64,000 nt of DNA from Stenotrophomonas sp. 169 (GCF_014621775.1 NZ_CP061204.1:3244501-3308500), one strand, 5' to 3'. Shown: positions 18,876 through 27,048, counted from the first letter of the stretch. Numbers and translations: made by a program. Notes: generated by a model not told the origin, from the sequence alone.

Positions 18876-18877
18876 GA
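18859..18877 (+). other. attL: 19-bp direct repeat in tRNA-Ser 3' end
   Basis: tccccctctctccgccaga is identical at 41910-41928. It covers the end of the T arm, the acceptor strand and the CCA of tRNA-Ser, the usual target of tyrosine integrases. The integrase gene begins 86 bp away. Confidence 0.92.
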
Positions 18878-18879
18878 TT

Positions 18880-18914
18880 AAGCAAACCCCTGTTTACGCA
18901 GGGGTTTTTGCTTT
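18880..18914 (+). terminator. Terminator after tRNA-Ser, inside the element
   Basis: agcaaacccctg-tttacg-caggggtttttgctt: a GC stem extended by A/T pairs and a T-run. It belongs to the element and replaces the original tRNA terminator, now found beyond attR at 41924. Confidence 0.85.
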
Positions 18915-18962
18915 TCCCGGAATGACTGCTGGTGCTGATGCAAGCCGGGACACACCTCCCTT

Positions 18963-20498
18963 ATGCGCATCCCCCATCATTTGGTTCGAGCCCGCTCTGG
19001 GCTCTGGTCGTTCCGGCAGCGGGTTCCCACGGACCTTCAGGCCCTCATCGGCAAACGCATCCTCAAGCGCACCCTGCGCACTTGCGAAATGGCCGTGGCG
19101 CAACTGCGCGCCCTGACGCTGGCGGCACGCTATGCTCAAGCGTTCAGCGTGTTGAGGGAGCAACGCATGGGAAATCAGGACGAAGACATCGAGACGCTGC
19201 TCGAGCGCCTCACCAACGCAGACAACCTGCAGCAGCTGACGCTAAACCGCACCCGCGCGGCGGACGGCACCATCACCGAGCATTGGCAGATCGACACGCC
19301 GGAAGACGTGAAGCTCTACCAGCAGATCATGGATCTCGCCGCCTCCCAGCCCAGCCCGCTGGCAGCCATGTTGCGCAAAGAGCTCCCGCCTCCTTTAGCT
19401 GCCCCGACCCGCACAGCCAAGCCGTCCATCGAGACCATCGCCTTGGGTAAGGCCAAGGATGCGTGGCTGGCCAGCATCAAGGGCAGCAGCCTGCCCAAGA
19501 CTTGGACCATCAAAAGGACAGCGGTCGAACTCCTGACCCGCTTCCTTGGCGAGAAGACCAAACTGCACTCGCTCACTCGGTCCGACCTAGCCCGGTGGTA
19601 TCAGCACATGCGCGATGAAGGGGCATCGACCCCCACCCTGACCAACAAGCAAAGCTATGTGGGTGGCAAAGGCGGCTTTTTCGAATGGGCCATGGCCTCG
19701 GGCTACTACCCGAAGGGCGACAACCCGGCTTCTGGCCACGTGAGCTACTCGACTCGGGAAAAGCGGGCCCGACGCAGGTTCGGCTTCAAGGCTTACGACT
19801 CCCATCAAATCCAAGTCCTCTTTGCCCCGGCGGCGTTCGAGGCCCTGCCCTTGCCGGCCCGCTGGGCAGCGTTGATTGGCCTTTACACGGGTGCCCGGGC
19901 CTCCGAAGTCGGGCAGCTGATGACCAGCAACATTACTGAGGAAGGCGGCGTCCCCTGCATCCAGATTTCTGACGAGGGCGAGCACCAGCGGGTGAAGACC
20001 GATGTAAGCGTCCGCACCGTGCCAGTCCACCCCGACTTGGCAGCGCTTGGCTTCTTGGAATGGGTCGAGGGCATGCGGGCCGAGGGCCATACCCGTTTGT
20101 TCCCTGGAGCCAAGGCCGAGGCCAAGAACGGCCAGGGCAACTGGGTGTCCAAGGCCTTCAGCCGCTACTTGGCCGAGGTGGGCAAGAACTGGCCCACCGC
20201 CAAGCGCGGGTTCCACTCCTTAAGGAAAACCCTGATTCAAGAGCTCCAAGGCTTGGGTGTGGTCTCGGAGCTGCGGGCGCAGATCGTCGGCCACGAACTG
20301 GACGACGAGCACCACGCCACTTATAGCCGTGACTTCACCGTCAAAGAGAAGCTGGACGGACTGGGCGCTCACTCCCCTGGCCTTCGGACGCTGGGCTATA
20401 GGCTCAACCTGGAAACGCTGCGGCCCTTGGTGGATCCAGCACTGCTGCCCGAAGGCAGCCTTCCTACAAAGCGTCACAAGGCAAGGAGCAACGCGTGA
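18963..20498 (+). CDS. int: Tyrosine integrase of the element
   Basis: 511-aa site-specific recombinase. The N-terminal HHLVRARSGLWSFRQRVP segment is typical of tRNA-site integrases, followed by a core-binding region with SLTRSDLARWYQHMRDEG. Catalytic residues: Arg in GLYTGARASEVGQL, His-Leu-Arg-Lys in FHSLRKTLIQEL, His in VGHELDDEHH, Tyr in HATYSRDF. It faces away from attL, the usual arrangement. Its stop overlaps the GTG start of the NYN gene by 4 nt. Confidence 0.95.
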   Translation: MRIPHHLVRARSGLWSFRQRVPTDLQALIGKRILKRTLRTCEMAVAQLRALTLAARYAQAFSVLREQRMGNQDEDIETLLERLTNADNLQQLTLNRTRAADGTITEHWQIDTPEDVKLYQQIMDLAASQPSPLAAMLRKELPPPLAAPTRTAKPSIETIALGKAKDAWLASIKGSSLPKTWTIKRTAVELLTRFLGEKTKLHSLTRSDLARWYQHMRDEGASTPTLTNKQSYVGGKGGFFEWAMASGYYPKGDNPASGHVSYSTREKRARRRFGFKAYDSHQIQVLFAPAAFEALPLPARWAALIGLYTGARASEVGQLMTSNITEEGGVPCIQISDEGEHQRVKTDVSVRTVPVHPDLAALGFLEWVEGMRAEGHTRLFPGAKAEAKNGQGNWVSKAFSRYLAEVGKNWPTAKRGFHSLRKTLIQELQGLGVVSELRAQIVGHELDDEHHATYSRDFTVKEKLDGLGAHSPGLRTLGYRLNLETLRPLVDPALLPEGSLPTKRHKARSNA

Positions 20499-21265
20499 GC
20501 ATCCACCCCATCGAGAGTCGAGTGGCCGTCCTCTTGGATTGCGATAACGTTCCACCGGAGGTTGTAGACCACGCCCTCCTGATGGCCGCCCAGTTCGGAC
20601 GAGTGGTGCTCCGCCGTGGCTACGGCAATCACTCCACTCTGGCCAAGCGCTGGCAGGAGACCTTGGTCCGGCAGGCCTTTACCCCATGCCTCCAATACCA
20701 ATACGCAGCAGGAAAAAACACCGCTGACATGGCATTGGCCTTAGATGCCTTAGAGGCAATGTTTGATCAGCGGGTCGACACGTTTTGCCTGGTGACGAGT
20801 GACTCAGACTTTGCCTACCTCTGTCGCAAGCTCCGAGAGCGCGGCGCAACGGTGTGCATCGTGGGAGAAGCCAAGACGCCAGAGGCGTTGCGCAACGCCT
20901 GCGACCAGTTCTTTGAATGGAAGCCTTGCGAGCAGAAGCCCGAGACGGAGGACCAGGCCCCAGCCTTGAAAGAACAGCCACAAGCAAAGGCGGAACCCCT
21001 CAAACCCCTTCCGAAGCGCCGCCCCCGCTTCTTGGTCGACGCCGTAGCACTCCTCGCCGACGGCAGCCCGGACGGAAAAGTCATCGTCAGCGCCCTGGGC
21101 AACTACCTGAAGCGAACAGATCCCTCGTTTTCGCCCAATGCTTATGGGCACTCGGGCCTGCTCAACATGGTCAAGACGTATGACCTGCTCTTAGCCTCCC
21201 AAGCTCCAGGAAGCCATTGGTTGGTGAAGCTGGCGCTGGAGCAAAGCGTGGCAGAACAGGACTGA
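20495..21265 (+). CDS. NYN-domain RNase-like protein with C-terminal LOTUS/OST-HTH domain
   Basis: 256 aa, GTG start at 20495 overlapping the integrase stop (GTGA). Residues ~8-150 form a NYN (PIN-like) domain: AVLLDCDNVPPEVV, NTADMALALDALEAM, TFCLVTSDSDFAYLCRKLRERG, with acidic residues placed for metal binding. A Pro/Gln/Lys linker leads to a LOTUS-like segment (ALLADGSPDGKVIVSALGNYLKRTDPSF). NYN-LOTUS (LabA-like) proteins are predicted RNA-binding nucleases. The tight coupling to the integrase suggests joint expression; a role in element maintenance is inference. Confidence 0.85.
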   Translation: MSIHPIESRVAVLLDCDNVPPEVVDHALLMAAQFGRVVLRRGYGNHSTLAKRWQETLVRQAFTPCLQYQYAAGKNTADMALALDALEAMFDQRVDTFCLVTSDSDFAYLCRKLRERGATVCIVGEAKTPEALRNACDQFFEWKPCEQKPETEDQAPALKEQPQAKAEPLKPLPKRRPRFLVDAVALLADGSPDGKVIVSALGNYLKRTDPSFSPNAYGHSGLLNMVKTYDLLLASQAPGSHWLVKLALEQSVAEQD

Positions 21266-21290
21266 GGCCCAAGGAAGGCCAACGCCTAAG

Positions 21291-21737
21291 GTGATAAATC
21301 CGAAGGAAGAAACTGTGACGCATTGCGTCATCAGGCGCTTGCGCATTCCCGCTTGGGTGCTTCGATGTGAAGACCCTTCACTAGATGATTTACCAATGCC
21401 CGCAAACGTCGAACTTCGCATCGCCAGCCAACTTCTTCAGGCCTTGCTTCCTCAAAGCGGCACACGGGATGCCGCTGAGCGAGAAGTGGATGCTCAACAC
21501 GCCCTGGATGTCGCCAAAATACTGCTGCGCCGGTTCGCAGCCTCCCCTGGAAGCCAGGCCCCTCAAGCCCTGACCTACTCTCCGTCCACCAATGGTGCTT
21601 CGCGAGCCGCACCGGTTGACCGGAATCAAGTCCCGCAAAGCTTCCCCTCTACTGACGCTTGGCGTGCGGCTCGTGGCTTGCCCCCAGTGAAGCCTGCCCC
21701 CACCAGAGTGCCATCAGCGGGCCCCGGCCGTCGATGA
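21291..21737 (+). CDS. Hypothetical protein
   Basis: 148 aa, GTG start, 25 bp after the NYN gene and ending just before a terminator, so probably the last gene of the int-NYN operon. A helical segment (ELRIASQLLQALLPQ, then DAQHALDVAKILLRRFA) is followed by a low-complexity Pro/Ser/Ala tail. No recognisable domain. Coding status is only moderately supported; an in-frame GTG before THCVIRRL is another possible start. Confidence 0.5.
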   Translation: MINPKEETVTHCVIRRLRIPAWVLRCEDPSLDDLPMPANVELRIASQLLQALLPQSGTRDAAEREVDAQHALDVAKILLRRFAASPGSQAPQALTYSPSTNGASRAAPVDRNQVPQSFPSTDAWRAARGLPPVKPAPTRVPSAGPGRR

Positions 21738-21768
21738 ACAACAGCCCCGCGAAATGCGGGGCTTGTTC
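21736..21768. terminator. Bidirectional terminator between NYN operon and mobA
   Basis: gaacaacagccccgc-gaaat-gcggggcttgttc: strong stem located between the convergent ends of the 21291 gene and mobA (stop at 21778). Confidence 0.8.
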
Positions 21769-21777
21769 TATCTGTCA

Positions 21778-23319
21778 TCAGTGGAACTTTGGCCCGCGAT
21801 GACTCGGCGGAGGTGAAGTTAAAGCGCCGGCCGCCACGGGCTGCGGAGCATGAGCCTGCCCAACCAAGACCTGGGGCGGCGAGGGCAATGCCTCGAGCAG
21901 CGCTGCCTTTCTGACGATTTCCGCATCAATCAGGCTCAGCTCCTGCTCTGATGCCCTCGCCTGCGCCGACTTCAACTCGGTCGCGCGCGTTTCCAGCACT
22001 GACAGCCGCCGCCCCCGGCGCTGGGTCCACTCTGGCTTGGAGTAGCAGGTCGAGCCCAGTGGGTAGTCAGAGTTGAAGCGCTCCCACTCCTGCTCAGCCA
22101 TGTGATTCAGCCGCGTGGCCCTGCCGAGGGACAGCAGCCGGCGAGCTCGTCCCACAATCAGATTCCTGAGGGCACGGACCTGAAGAACGGCCTTGGTGAC
22201 CCACTGGCGTAACTCGGTGGTCTCGGGCTCGTGTTCCAGCTGTTGCTTTACCCACTCCAGAGCCGCTCGGATCTTCCCCATCGCCAAATCGGCCCTTGCC
22301 CTGGAGATCTCTTCCACGTCTCGCAGGGACTGGGCGACCCAATGGGCCAAGCTGACGGGGCCGTGCTCCGGCGGCGCATGAGAGGTGCTCAGCACGTGCT
22401 GAAGCCGCACCCCCGACACCCCCCGCATCTCCAAGCCAAGCGGGAGCCCGGCCGTTTCCTTGTTGATCACGCGCGCCCCGTCCCCGGCCCCCTCTCCTTG
22501 GCCCCGGGTTGGCACGGGTTTTCCAGCCAGCCCGGCTTTACGCACCAAGTAGTCGTAGTGCTCCTGGTTGTCCTCAGCAATCTGGTCGTTGGTTCTCGCC
22601 TTGACGGCCTCCTCCCCTTTGCCAACCATCGCAGCTGCCCATTTGCCTAGGTGCTGGGTCGGCTCGCGAGAGAGTGCCGCCGCCGCCAAGTCATCCCCCC
22701 GTTCCATTGCCGACCGAGCCTGCTCGGCCAGGCTTCGGTGGTCAATCGCGCTGGTATGCCCGGCGGCCTCCAGGTGGGCGTTTGTCGTCGCTGCGACCAT
22801 CTCCCGAATCCACTGAACTTGGACCTTGCCGGACGGCCCTACGTCCAGCTCCCTGGTTTTCTCGCCAAGCCCATCAGGCCCAAGGCGCCGCGTGGTGGCC
22901 AGGATGTGGACATGGTGGTTGAGCCCATCCGGCGTGCCAGGGGCATGGATGCTCGCTTGGACAGCGAACCCGTATCGGTCGACCAGCGCATCGGCGAGTG
23001 AAAACGCCAAGTGTGCCCGTTGCTCCTCGGACAACTCGTGGGGCAAGGAGACTTCGAACTCCCTAGCTACGGTAGCGTCCTTTCGGCGCTCGGCGGCTTC
23101 GGCGACGGCCCAGAGCTCCCGAGGGTCTAACGCCCACTCGGGAGCGTCTGGCGGGGCGAGGCAGAAGCTTTCAACGACACCGCTGCGACGGCGGTAGTCG
23201 TGCTGTTGCCCGGTGAGCAAGTCCGCGAGCAACAGGCCGCCCCGATAGGCGGCTGCGGCGACGGCGGATTGCCCCCGGCTGCGGCTGAAGGTTTTGATGG
23301 AGGTGTGGAAGATGGCCAT
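21778..23319 (-). CDS. mobA: MobA/MobL-family relaxase (MobQ type)
   Basis: 513 aa. It nicks one strand at oriT and pilots it into the recipient using a helper secretion system. MAIFHTSIKTFSRSRGQSAV followed by AAAYRGG is the classical MobA/MobL start, and LNHHVHILATTRRL carries the metal-binding histidines. The C-terminal half is helical and charged; no primase domain as in RSF1010 MobA-RepB. The start at 23319 is chosen by family; the frame continues open to 23460 through the oriT region. The adjacent oriT supports function. Confidence 0.93.
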   Translation of the reverse strand: MAIFHTSIKTFSRSRGQSAVAAAAYRGGLLLADLLTGQQHDYRRRSGVVESFCLAPPDAPEWALDPRELWAVAEAAERRKDATVAREFEVSLPHELSEEQRAHLAFSLADALVDRYGFAVQASIHAPGTPDGLNHHVHILATTRRLGPDGLGEKTRELDVGPSGKVQVQWIREMVAATTNAHLEAAGHTSAIDHRSLAEQARSAMERGDDLAAAALSREPTQHLGKWAAAMVGKGEEAVKARTNDQIAEDNQEHYDYLVRKAGLAGKPVPTRGQGEGAGDGARVINKETAGLPLGLEMRGVSGVRLQHVLSTSHAPPEHGPVSLAHWVAQSLRDVEEISRARADLAMGKIRAALEWVKQQLEHEPETTELRQWVTKAVLQVRALRNLIVGRARRLLSLGRATRLNHMAEQEWERFNSDYPLGSTCYSKPEWTQRRGRRLSVLETRATELKSAQARASEQELSLIDAEIVRKAALLEALPSPPQVLVGQAHAPQPVAAGALTSPPPSHRGPKFH

Positions 23320-23415
23320 AAAGATTCCTGTGAAAACAGGATTCTTTATGGACCAGCTTTTGCCGTTGGCAAGCCTCGCAGAGGCTTGGGGTTCCAGGGG
23401 CGGAGCCCTTGGCGC
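23319..23415. promoter_or_regulatory. Series of hairpins between mobA start and oriT
   Basis: aagattcctgt-gaaa-acaggattctt (from 23320) covers the mobA translation start, caagcctc-gca-gaggcttg lies at 23370-23388, and aggggcggagccctt follows. The first could mask mobA translation or bind a relaxosome protein; the roles are inferred from position. Confidence 0.5.
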
Positions 23416-23418
23416 ACG

Positions 23419-23453
23419 CGTTCCGGAGGAACGCCTAAGTGCGCTCTTGCCCT
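23419..23453 (+). other. oriT: oriT, RSF1010/R1162-like (MobQ)
   Basis: An inverted repeat cgttcc-gga-ggaacg (23419-23433) is followed by cctaagtgcgctct. RSF1010/R1162 oriT has the same plan: an inverted repeat, then TAAGTGCGCCCT, nicked between the G and C of GTGCG/C. The site lies 100 bp upstream of the divergent start of mobA, as expected. The nick is predicted within taagtgcgctct at 23437-23448. Confidence 0.85.
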
Positions 23454-23555
23454 CCGGCATTTACATTAATGAACGCGGGCCGAATCACGAAGACGAAGCC
23501 ACGCTTATACAGTTTGTATGATGACAAGCCCTCGGTGTGCCAGCACGGTAGCAGC

Positions 23556-23584
23556 TTGACAAAAATACAAGTATCACGTATAAA
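23556..23584 (+). promoter_or_regulatory. Consensus sigma-70 promoter
   Basis: ttgaca (23556-23561), exactly 17 bp, then tataaa (23579-23584). It is by far the best promoter match noticed in the window and drives the short transcription unit that follows. Confidence 0.85.
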
Positions 23585-23590
23585 AAGGAG

Positions 23591-23707
23591 GCGAGCACTA
23601 AACGCCCGCTTCCAATAGGAGGATGTATGCGCGACGGATTTGATGGCATTTAACAAAACAACAAACTGATCCAAATACCGATTGCCCGCCAATGGCGGGC
23701 AATTTTG
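23591..23707 (+). ncRNA. Short transcript with SD-minigene and intrinsic terminator
   Basis: From the consensus promoter, the predicted start is near 23591. The transcript has a full SD (aggagg, 23617-23622) in front of two tiny overlapping frames: ATG at 23623 (MYARRI) and ATG at 23627 (MRDGFDGI, stop 23653). It ends at a perfect 10-bp terminator stem, attgcccgcc-aat-ggcgggcaat, plus tttt (23681-23706). The expected length is about 115 nt. It may be a small regulatory RNA, a leader-peptide attenuator for the next gene, or a toxic minigene; nothing decides between these. Confidence 0.6.
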
Positions 23708-23732
23708 ATTGTGAAGAAGCCATGGAAGGTCT

Positions 23733-24278
23733 ATGAACATTTTAGGGATGGAACTCAAGGACCTGACTGTGGTCCTAGGTGTCGTCGTGGCAGTTGCGAC
23801 ATTGCGAACCAATATTGGCTTGGCGCGCAGAAAACAAAGTTCAGACCTTGTCTTCGCTGGGAGAGACGATCAATCTTTCGTCACCGGAATTAGACTACTC
23901 CGCAAGTTTAAGGCGAGCGGAGATATCGCCTCATTCGCGACTTCAGCAAATGCGATGTCGGAGGATGCCATTAAAATAAGGTATGTGCTGAACTATTTCG
24001 AAGCACTCGCCATCGGCGTCCGGAAGAGCATTTATGATGAAGACATTCTTTACTTAAACTATAAAACAACCGTCAAGCACATGATGGGCGCCGCCACCCC
24101 ATACATCAGAGCATTAAGATCCAATCAAGACGTCCCATCGCTTTATTGCGAGCTTACGTGGCTGGCGGATCGATGGCATGCTGCGGAACACAGCACCTTT
24201 GCGCAACTCAGGATTGCCATCACCTATTCTCGAATTCTAAGGCTCGTATCCAAAGGCAGGATTGACGTTCGTCCCTAG
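23733..24278 (+). CDS. DUF4760-like membrane-anchored protein
   Basis: 181 aa, ATG preceded by GGAAGGTCT. A hydrophobic N-terminus (LTVVLGVVVAVATLRTNIGL) is followed by a helical cytosolic part. The stretch RYVLNYFEALAIGVRKSIYD then ILYLNYKTTV resembles DUF4760 proteins. The gene is visibly more AT-rich than its neighbours, a sign of separate acquisition. It lies just after the minigene terminator. Function unknown. Confidence 0.65.
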   Translation: MNILGMELKDLTVVLGVVVAVATLRTNIGLARRKQSSDLVFAGRDDQSFVTGIRLLRKFKASGDIASFATSANAMSEDAIKIRYVLNYFEALAIGVRKSIYDEDILYLNYKTTVKHMMGAATPYIRALRSNQDVPSLYCELTWLADRWHAAEHSTFAQLRIAITYSRILRLVSKGRIDVRP

Positions 24279-24377
24279 CTATAATCATCGAAAACTTCAA
24301 AAATGGTAGTAGAGGTTTTTTGACGATGCCCACAAGTCATTGAGATACATCGACATGAAGCTTCGTTTCCCAAGCAC

Positions 24378-25205
24378 TTATGGCGAGATTTGAGACGTTA
24401 AGCCACCTGACCCGCGTCTTCGCACAACCTCCTCCATTTCAGCCAGGGTCACGCTGGCTCCATCCGCAAACCTGAAACAACCTTCCCACGCCATGGCGAC
24501 AACAAGGGCCGGGCCTTCCTTGCGGTCGATGACGATGGCCCCAGGGCGATAGAGATGCCGAGAGGTCCCAGGCGTAAAGTGCCCATATGCGGACGGCACC
24601 AACCTTGCGTCAATCTCTGAAGCAAGGCGGTCGTCCAAGGATGCAAGGAGGGCCATGCCATGGACGGCGACATATGCGCCTGCCAGAGACGCTCCCTCGG
24701 GCAGCATTCGATACAGTGGCATTACGCTACCCCCTCCGGACGCTCGGTGGCCAGGGTCGATGCCGTCGACGGAGTAGAGCCCTACGTCAGAAGGGAAAGG
24801 TGCTTGACCAAAGATGGAAGCCACCACTTCGGGAGCCGGCTTTAGCTTTTCTCGTCCCAGCCAGCCCGCAGCAGCAAAATTCACTAGGCTATTGAATAAC
24901 CATCGCTCCAACAGATGACCGTCGAGGTAAAGACGATCATTGAAAGTCGGGTCACTGCTGTCTGCCTCGAACTTGGAGAGCTTGCCCACACAGGTATCAA
25001 GTGGACTCAACATGGAGTTGTGCCGGCGGCAAAGAATGTTGAATTTCTCTGCATTTGCGGTGGGAAGACCGTCTCTGATGCGCCGGACCCCTTCGATCAC
25101 TACAGGGCACCCACAGCCAGGACTGAAGACGGCACTGCTGATGACGTGCTCTCCAGACATCGAGTCGCAGCCTCCTAATGAATGCGCCCAGCACCTAGAC
25201 TTCAT
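24378..25205 (-). CDS. HNH-like zinc protein, last gene of Shedu-linked operon
   Basis: 275 aa from the ATG at 25205, which shares a base with the stop of the preceding gene (TAATG). The N-terminus has a CWAHSLGGCDSMSGEHVISS pattern and then LCRRHNSMLSPLDT. Paired cysteines, EH and a distal HN fit a divergent HNH (beta-beta-alpha metal) nuclease. The rest shows no domain I recognise. The next in-frame upstream start (25244) would overlap the preceding gene by 40 nt. Position in the SduA-containing operon suggests a defence role; this is inference. Confidence 0.65.
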   Translation of the reverse strand: MKSRCWAHSLGGCDSMSGEHVISSAVFSPGCGCPVVIEGVRRIRDGLPTANAEKFNILCRRHNSMLSPLDTCVGKLSKFEADSSDPTFNDRLYLDGHLLERWLFNSLVNFAAAGWLGREKLKPAPEVVASIFGQAPFPSDVGLYSVDGIDPGHRASGGGSVMPLYRMLPEGASLAGAYVAVHGMALLASLDDRLASEIDARLVPSAYGHFTPGTSRHLYRPGAIVIDRKEGPALVVAMAWEGCFRFADGASVTLAEMEEVVRRRGSGGLTSQISP

Positions 25206-25666
25206 TAGCTGTCTCCCAACAGACGAGAGACCCAACTCATCCATCCCGACTCCGAATAACCGGCAGACGCCCTGAGGCCACTGCCAGCTCGGTGGACGGT
25301 CAACGAAACAAGCTCATCTTGGGACTGTAGAAAGAAAGGCCCATTCACGCCCATCACAAAGTGGTCTCCCTGCAGGGCGTCACAGTGGGAACAATGGTTG
25401 GCCCAATAGTTGACGCCGGCAGTCTGCGACTGGCCGATACGCAGGAGTGGTGCGGCCTGGACGACGAACGCCTCGGCGGCTGCGTCCAAGGATTCGACAT
25501 ATTGCAGGACAGCAGCATCAGCGACCTCCAGTTCGCCCTCCTCATCGAACTCTGTGAGGCGTGGCACCCAGATGGCAGTGACTAGGGTAGGTAAGCCACA
25601 TTTCCAACAGCCCATGGGAGCTTGGAGCAAAGCAAAGCTAGGCGCGTTAAGATTGAAGTCAGTCAC
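25205..25666 (-). CDS. Small zinc-binding protein
   Basis: 153 aa. The GTG at 25666 (MTDFNLNAPSFALLQAPMG) overlaps the preceding stop by 8 nt; an in-frame GTG at 25690 is possible. Two CxxC pairs, CWKCGLPT near residue 19 and HCSHCDALQGDHF later, suggest one structural zinc site. It is overlapped by genes on both sides. No catalytic motif seen; function unknown. Confidence 0.65.
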   Translation of the reverse strand: MTDFNLNAPSFALLQAPMGCWKCGLPTLVTAIWVPRLTEFDEEGELEVADAAVLQYVESLDAAAEAFVVQAAPLLRIGQSQTAGVNYWANHCSHCDALQGDHFVMGVNGPFFLQSQDELVSLTVHRAGSGLRASAGYSESGWMSWVSRLLGDS

Positions 25667-26120
25667 GACCAGAATCCAGATAGTCTCCACGGTCCCAAGA
25701 TCGGTAGCGCCAAGGGAGGACCTCCTCCAAGGCCGTTATCCGCGGCTCTGGCATCAGTGATAGCGCACGGGTGCCTAAAAGCAAGCGATCCACGCGCTCG
25801 TTGGGAACGAACAGCCATGGCTGAAGCGTCCAATCGGCGGGGATACCACAGTCCCTCGCCAACGGCTCCTTCAAGGCAAGCCAGTGCTGATCCCGGCTTT
25901 TCAGGCCGTTCAATAGCGCGGGTAGGCGGACCGCGTAAGAGATTTCGCAAAGGTAAACCGCCCGGTCGCGGACACTCACAGCGACCGCATGGCAATACCA
26001 GTGAAGGCCACTGGTATCGGGATTGCTCCCAGGGCTCAGCTGGATGCACCACTGCGCATTGATGAACAGCCCGCGATCCGCTCGAAGGTAATCGAGAACC
26101 ACCCACTCAAAGTGGTCCAT
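25659..26120 (-). CDS. Hypothetical protein, possible nuclease-like fold
   Basis: 153 aa from the ATG at 26120, chosen because AGGAG lies 6 nt upstream. The core LHWYCHAVAVSVRDRAVYLC then EISYAVRLPALL alternates beta-strands with a Glu on the second strand, a pattern that could be a degenerate PD-(D/E)xK-like fold, and QPWLFVPNE follows. I do not recognise a named family. It is the third-from-last gene of the overlapping operon. Confidence 0.6.
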   Translation of the reverse strand: MDHFEWVVLDYLRADRGLFINAQWCIQLSPGSNPDTSGLHWYCHAVAVSVRDRAVYLCEISYAVRLPALLNGLKSRDQHWLALKEPLARDCGIPADWTLQPWLFVPNERVDRLLLGTRALSLMPEPRITALEEVLPWRYRSWDRGDYLDSGRD

Positions 26121-26134
26121 CCCCAACTCCTGCT

Positions 26135-26506
26135 TCAGAGCTGACGAGATCCACCCCCCTTCAACGACTCGGCGAGCCTACTAGCGCACAACGGGCGACC
26201 ATCAGGGCGGGCATTTGCCACCGCACGAGCCGCCAGCAGAGACGCGACTAAAAGGTCTCCGCGAGATCGCGAACCATTTGACCAATCCGCAGGAAGTGCC
26301 GACAGCGCGGCTAAAGCCTCCTTACCGGCTAGATGCTGTATGCATGTCAGCCATGTCCACTGAAGACCGATCTCAGCGCGCAACCGTATTCCCAGACCCT
26401 TCTCATCCACCCTCTTCTCAATGAGATCGAGGAAGCCGATGGCTGCGGCGATCGCTTTCCCGGACGGTGATAACCGACTCTTCTTCGTCCGCCAAGCGCT
26501 ACGCAT
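26135..26506 (-). CDS. Hypothetical protein
   Basis: 123 aa, mostly helical and basic (MRSAWRTKKSRLSPSGKAIA; LQWTWLTCIQHLAGKEALAA). The ATG overlaps the stop of the 26499-26660 gene by 8 nt and the next gene follows after 14 bp, so it belongs to the operon. No domain recognised. Confidence 0.5.
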   Translation of the reverse strand: MRSAWRTKKSRLSPSGKAIAAAIGFLDLIEKRVDEKGLGIRLRAEIGLQWTWLTCIQHLAGKEALAALSALPADWSNGSRSRGDLLVASLLAARAVANARPDGRPLCASRLAESLKGGGSRQL

Positions 26507-26660
26507 TGCCTCTGACCTCCTCCATCATCGCGTCACATAGAGGAGTCACCTCTAGGCTACATAGACACGCTGCCACGTCGACTGTGGAAGCGCATGCATG
26601 GGAGACATCTAGGCCAAAAGCACTGAGCCGGCCGATATGGCTAAACCGAAAATTCTGCAT
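26499..26660 (-). CDS. Small hypothetical protein
   Basis: 53 aa (MQNFRFSHIGRLSAFGLDVS...) from the ATG at 26660, with GGGGGAGG just upstream. A GTG at 26723 would extend it to 74 aa. It overlaps the following gene. Four cysteines (CAS, CLCS, LCD) are noticeable in so short a protein. Function unknown. Confidence 0.45.
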   Translation of the reverse strand: MQNFRFSHIGRLSAFGLDVSHACASTVDVAACLCSLEVTPLCDAMMEEVRGNA

Positions 26661-26808
26661 ATCCTCCCCCGAAAAAACGTAGAAGCGAGGAAGTTTACCA
26701 ACAGTCCCGCCCACGAGATCCACGCGCTAGCGAATGTAATCCAGCCTCCATGGTTAGCACGGAACCGCGCCGCTGCCCCATGCGCACTTCTGAGAAGTAG
26801 GCGTGATC

Positions 26809-27048
26809 TCAGATATGACTTCTACCGCGCTGAATCACAAAGACCAGTCCCGCCTTCTTCAGACGACGCGTCAAGTCCTCAACTTCATCCAGCGAGGGAT
26901 TGTTAGCGAACTCCAAGCGAATATCAGCGTCCTCAAGCCCTGGAATGGTCAAGTATTCCTCGAACGCGATGTATGGGGTCGTGCCCAACTCCGGGCTCCC
27001 TTCACACACCTTTAGGTGGGGGAAATCCCTGTGCACTGAAACGCTCAT
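26809..27048 (-). CDS. Small protein downstream of Shedu nuclease
   Basis: 79 aa, ATG with GGAGGTTTAG upstream, 51 bp after sduA. Acidic with a basic helix (MSVSVHRDFPHLKVCEG; IRLEFANNPSLDEVEDLTRR). Size and position suggest a regulator or inhibitor of the nuclease, but no family is recognised. About 150 bp lie between it and the next called start, with one unconvincing 28-codon frame. Confidence 0.55.
   Translation of the reverse strand: MSVSVHRDFPHLKVCEGSPELGTTPYIAFEEYLTIPGLEDADIRLEFANNPSLDEVEDLTRRLKKAGLVFVIQRGRSHI

Noticed and set aside
26661..26723. Upstream GTG extension of the 53-aa protein
   Set aside because: The strong SD lies immediately before the ATG at 26660 and an in-frame stop sits two codons before the GTG; left as an alternative only.
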